NCBI RefSeq assembly: GCF_011075055.1
Contig: NC_058137.1
Location: 27,699,463 to 27,763,462, forward strand
Source of the DNA: Mangifera indica
Taxonomy: Eukaryota; Streptophyta; Magnoliopsida; Sapindales; Anacardiaceae
Direction of reading: 5' to 3'
Length of the DNA: 64,000 bases
The notes under the pieces are model-generated. The model did no database searches, was not told the origin of the DNA, and was given only the letters and a program-made list of their open reading frames with translations. Positions 58,114 to 64,000 of this stretch are shown here, in pieces. The first letter of the stretch is position 1. Every line of letters starts with the position of its first letter. A program made the position numbers and the translations under genes.

Positions 58114-58821
58114 ATGCTTAAGTTCTTTGATTGTTCCCTCAGGATTTTTGCCGTTCCTCTTAGTGTTGCAACCATTTGGTTAACTGTGACTAACCAGCAG
58201 GACAACACCAGCTATGGGAAACTAGAGTTCAGCAATCTCTCAGGACTCAAGTAAGATAAATTCATTCCTCTTTTTATTTTTTTACTCTTACCATAACCTT
58301 AATTCATTCTCTGCATATTCTAAAAAATCTAGGATTTTTTCAACAGAGCCATGGTTTGCATCAGTGCTCTATGTGCTGCATATGCAATATTTGCTGCTGT
58401 TTCCTCATGGTTCAAATTCTTTGTTTCCAAAGCTTGGATTTTCTTTGCCTCCGATCAGGTTCAAACTCAAATTTATTAACTAATCATGAGATGAAAGCTA
58501 GCTTGCTTACTTGTTTCTCCATGTGCTTGTGTATGAATGAATTGTTTTGAGCAGATTGTGGCCTACTTACTGGTAACATCAGTGGCTGCAGTGTTGGAGA
58601 TATTGCAGTTAGCTTACAATGGTGATCAAGAAGTTACATGGAGTGAAGCCTGCAGGTCTTACGGGAAATTTTGCAATAAAATGAAAATAGCTTTTGTTCT
58701 CCAGGCCTTGACTCTTATTTGTTTCATCATCTTAGCAGTAATTTCAGCTTATAGATTCTTCAGCCTGTTTGAACCTCCTTCTGTTTCTTCTTCCAAGGAG
58801 GTTGAAGAAGAAAGGAACTAA
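58114..58821 (+). CDS. CASP-like membrane protein, CASPL2 type
   Basis: Exons: 58114-58250, 58347-58458, 58555-58821 (516 nt, 171 aa), GT-AG and in phase. Four membrane segments: about 8-26 ([19 protein letters not shown]), 47-68 ([20 protein letters not shown]), 84-104 ([20 protein letters not shown]) and 134-156 ([20 protein letters not shown]). Family marks: Arg in the first helix, [13 protein letters not shown] in the first loop, Asp before the third helix (ASDQ), [18 protein letters not shown] in the second loop and [12 protein letters not shown] at the end. CASP proteins form membrane scaffolds at Casparian strips; CASPL members act in other tissues and mostly lack a known role. The start [10 protein letters not shown] is the family-like one. 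A different frame beginning at 57959 is a shadow. Confidence 0.92.
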
Positions 58822-60765
58822 ATAGATAATAGTTTTTCTCTCAAACATCTTTATCAGTCCACCCGGTGGGGAAATTATCGAGCTCTTATACTCTAGATGG
58901 TATTTCAATAAAGAATACTTCAATACCAGTGTGTTTCTCTTATGAAAAGATACATTGTTACTAATATTGCATTATCAACCAGCTAAGTCTCAATATGGGT
59001 TGACTAAAATTCGGTTCAAATTCTAAATAATTAATTTGAGTTAAAACTGGTTAGATAAATGACATCATAGATAAGATATATAATTAAATAAAAAAATGAT
59101 TCAAATCAAGTTATTGAATTGAAACTCTAAATTGAAATTAGTCTAAATTAAATTAAACATCAAATTAAGTCAAACTAACTTGGGTTGACTTGATCATCAA
59201 GATCTAAATTTTAAGTTCATAACCTTAGCCCATTTTTATTTTGGACAGAACAGATCTCTTAATTCTTTGGTTCAATAATAAAAATGTCCATTTGATTACA
59301 ATAGTTTCTTCACAAGTTTATCTCTAACCACGATATTAAGCATCTAATAAAATTAATATTATTTTGTTATCTGATAGAGTCTGACGTATAAATCCATACC
59401 ACAACACAGACAGATAAAAAATGTAAGTAGAAGACAGCTATTGTATAAATCTGTAAGCTTGGGAAATTGATCAAATTCAAACCTTTTACATAAAAGACAA
59501 GGCTGAATAGCTTTATCAGAGTGGGTAGAAGAAGGGGAGCTTTGTCAGAACTTTCACACCCCTCAACATTTGGTTGATGAAATTGCTTTGTCCTGCTGCT
59601 AAATCATTGATAAACATGCAGTCTGATCATGCATCTTTGTAAAACAGCCATTGGCTTGATTCAATTCAGAATGTCTCCTTATAAAAGTTTAGATTAGAAA
59701 AATAGATGCTTTGCACCTAACACAATTTTGACTTTATCATAAAAGTGTATCATGACTTTGCTTTGAAAAGCTCAGAGATTTGCCCACCTCCCCTACTAAG
59801 ATGAAGCATACATGCTTTTTCTTTTACCATTCTTTGTTCATCAAAGGAGGATTAAAAATTAGTGCTTTAAGGGTATTATGAGTGGTAAAAATAGAGACAT
59901 TTAAGTAATAAAAAAAAATTTGAGTTCAAAATTTGTTAGCAATTTATAAAGAGTAAGCTGAAGAGTTCTTGTTAACCAAAAAAATAAAAAATAAAAATTA
60001 ATATTAAAGTTTGGCTCAAATAAAACTTACTTGATGAATCAAACGTACTTTAATAGTTTTATTTTGATAAACATAATAATACATAATACATGAGTGATAT
60101 TGTTTTATTAACAATACGTTGTAATTTTTTTTTTAAAATTCAAAATTATTTAATTACATGATAAACTCTTATCATTAGTGGTTAAATTGGTATTTATTAT
60201 TAATCTATATAATTTTATACATTACACTTTTTGTCTTTGAAGTTCAGAGAAGAGATGTTTTACAGACTTAATTTCGTAAAACTAATATTGTCTCTCAATC
60301 TTCGTATAGATATAATTTTGACTTGGTGTTTCACTTGAAATAAATTAAATTTGAGTTAAAACACTTTCAATTTTGAGTTCAAGTCATCATCAATTAATTC
60401 ATCTCTTTTAATAATTTTTTTATTTTTTTATAAATTTTTAATTTGATAATTCTTTTCTTTCTCATCATTGAGGATAGTGTTCTCATAATTGTTTTATTAT
60501 TCTTTTCATTAACCAATTATTTAAACAAGGTTAAAGTAAGATAAATAATTTTACTCAAAATTTAAAAAATGGTCCTTTATCAGAGTAATAATTTTTTAGG
60601 CACTTGAAGCCTTATCGTGGGCCATGATTTGATAAATTGGGACCCTAAAATTAGGCACTAGACCAACTCCAAACAAATAAACCGACGTCGTTTTAATTCA
60701 CTTTGTCAAATAGAATTCTACTTTATTCTTTATCTTCCGTCTCGTTTGCTCAATATTTTCTAGAT
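58822..60765. other. Intergenic spacer between the CASP-like and ATG8 genes
   Basis: No gene is supported. It is AT-rich from 58980 with short TCAAATTGAA-type repeats. The less AT-rich part at 59440-59860 has no recognised motif. Confidence 0.4.
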
Positions 60766-60770
60766 CTCTT

Positions 60771-60957
60771 GTAAGTCTCTGTTCTATTTTTCTCATAATT
60801 TTATTCATTTTGTATAATTTTTGTATTGTAAAATCATCTTTCCTTTTATCTCACTCCTTGAATCTATTTTTTTTCTCACAAAAGTAAAAAAAAAAATTAA
60901 TTGAAGGAAGTTTCATTGAAAGAGACCTTATATTGTTTGTTTCTTCTTAATTAGCAG
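60771..60957 (+). other. Probable 5'-UTR intron of the ATG8 gene
   Basis: A strong donor (CTTGTAAGTCTCT at 60771) and an acceptor (TTAGCAG ending 60957) lie in the leader, 38 bases before the ATG. Plant ATG8 genes often have such leader introns. Confidence 0.55.
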
Positions 60958-60995
60958 AACAGTAGTGAACAAGAAGAAGAGACTCAGAACAAATC

Positions 60996-62585
<1,590 letters not shown>

Positions 62586-64000
62586 GGTGTCATCCTAAAC
62601 TTATGTAAATAAAGAAAGACTTGATGGAAAAATGTAAATCCTTAGATGTTTGCTTTTACTGAGGGAGCTCATGGTCACTCATGATGCTCTTCTTAGATGA
62701 TGCCTCTTCTAAACTTCTGGATATGTGGAGACCCTTCTTATATTGATTTGATGCAGTAAATATAAATGCTTTCCTATCTATATATACGGATTCTATGATA
62801 AATTAATCCTTCTGTTCAGAACTTCTTATGTTTGTAGTAGATTTTTCTTGTTCTGAAAACAAAAGATGATTCTTATCAATGTAGCTTAGGGGTCAACCTT
62901 GATAATGACATTTAATTACGCATACAATTTGTATTGATTATGTGATTAGATTAATGCACATGCGTTTATCTTATCAAAGATTTTCTGTCAAGTGAATAGT
63001 TTCTCGAGCTGGAAAGTTCTTGGTTTGAGTTCGATCTAAAAACGTTGGAGTCGAGTTCAACTCAAAAAATTAATTTAAACACCATAAATTATATATTTGC
63101 CAATTAATTATCTCTCCTTATATCTTATATTCGAAGTTAGAAAGTAAGATATAAGTGTAAGATGTAAAACTAATAGTGATTTATAATATTTTACTTGAGT
63201 TGTGAGTTTATAAACTCATCAAACCAACCAATAGGTTTGAGCTCGGCTTGAGGCTTGAGGGTTGAATTTTGAGTCGCTCAAACTTAAGCTTAGCTCGACA
63301 ATAATTGGGTTAAGTCCTACTCTTGCTAGTTTTGTAGGCCTACTTGTGGGACTCATTTTGCCTTTCATCTTTACCCTTTTATAAGCTGATATGATGATTA
63401 AGTTAGTAATCACAAAAGAGGGTAAGATAATGGTGAGAGCATGTGGACAAGAGAAAAATTTTCTGATTATATCCTGATTATCAGCAGTAAGGCAATAGGC
63501 ACTTAGGCAGAGTGTAAAAAAGAACATTTTTGCCATTTATAGACAGAGAGGCCTTTCTTCTAGCATTCACCTTCCCTTAAGTTGAGAAAGAGAGAACCAA
63601 CAAACATAAATCAAAGAGCAACATCAGCAACTTCAAGCAAAGTGGGTGTTCATGCTGAATCTGTATGTAAACTTTTTGAAGTAAGTTGAGTGTGGGAAAT
63701 TAGTGCCTCAAATTAGTGAATTGATTATGTATGGACCAATAGCTTCGGGAAAAAAATCTAGAATATCATAAGGTGCCACGCCACCCGTACAAGTTACTTA
63801 ACATATACAAATGGGTTTGCCAAGACGCTAGTTGACATGATATATAGGATTAGATTCGATTTGAATTATTCAAGTTAAGAATTCAATTCATTTTCATAGT
63901 AACCAGAATTCAAATTGATTTCAATATTGAGTTCGAGTCAATTTATATTGAATTCAAAATCAAATTATTTTTAAGTCGAGTATGAATCTCAGCTTTGATT
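62586..64000. other. 3' UTR of ATG8 and terminal spacer
   Basis: The 3' UTR of ATG8 probably covers about 250 bases. A possible + strand promoter and leader is at 63525-63660 (CCATTTATAGAC, then a purine-rich leader), but no coding exon is visible before the window ends. The - strand frame at 63219-63536 has no recognised motif. Confidence 0.35.

Noticed and set aside
57959..58183. 74-aa ORF starting MAEPTAHCF upstream of the CASP-like gene
   Set aside because: It overlaps the leader and first exon in a different frame. The family-like frame starts at 58114 and splices in phase to the end of the gene.

Overview
The window is nuclear DNA from a flowering plant, most likely a eudicot. It is AT-rich and its genes have many GT-AG introns. 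The protein families are plant-specific: group II CDPK, chloroplast ATP synthase gamma, S40 senescence regulator and CASP-like protein. The spacers are long and filled with AT-rich repeats and small non-autonomous transposons. The species cannot be fixed from the sequence. Every exon boundary given here was read by eye from splice signals and reading phase; no alignment was run.

Layout. Positions 1-424 hold the 3' end of an RRM protein gene on the + strand. A degenerate 530-bp tandem duplication, an (AT)44 microsatellite and AT-rich spacer follow. From 4.6 to 18.2 kb lies a tandem duplication carrying two CDPK genes (CDPK1 5844-9279, CDPK2 14768-18217) with identical 8-exon structures, each encoding 537 aa. 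Each is followed by an eIF1/SUI1-like sequence on the opposite strand: a fragment at 10.5 kb and an intact ORF at 19.0-19.4 kb. From 22.1 to 29.0 kb on the - strand is a complete 20-exon mitochondrial-type aconitase (999 aa). A decayed NDUFAF2-like (complex I assembly factor) pseudogene lies at 30.5-31.5 kb on the - strand. An intronless chloroplast ATP synthase gamma gene is at 33.3-34.4 kb, and a possible unidentified two-exon gene at 35.2-36.3 kb on the - strand. On the + strand follow an S40-family gene (44.1-44.7 kb), an 11-exon beta-1,3-galactosyltransferase (52.9-57.0 kb), a CASPL2-type membrane protein (58.1-58.8 kb) and an ATG8 gene (61.0-62.6 kb).

Mobile DNA. At least six full copies of one foldback family were found (12771, 31911, 41048, 41947, 45104, 50181). 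They share an inverted end beginning GGCCAAAGGACTATTTCCCA, and three have exact 9-bp target-site duplications. This is what a Mutator-type, non-autonomous (MITE-like) family would leave. A second, longer foldback family (13.39-14.36 kb, half-copy at 29.9 kb) and several short AT-rich MITE-like repeats fill other spacers.

Most notable biology. CDPK1 keeps all catalytic and calcium-binding residues. CDPK2, although full length and in frame, carries D233N in the DFG motif, S252C in the activation segment and E485G at the last calcium ligand of EF-hand 3. Two foldback elements have been inserted into its upstream region, and its 3' flank has been replaced right after the stop codon. It looks like a tandem duplicate drifting into a pseudokinase or being re-purposed. 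The remaining genes are ordinary housekeeping or plant-specific genes with no operon-like functional link.
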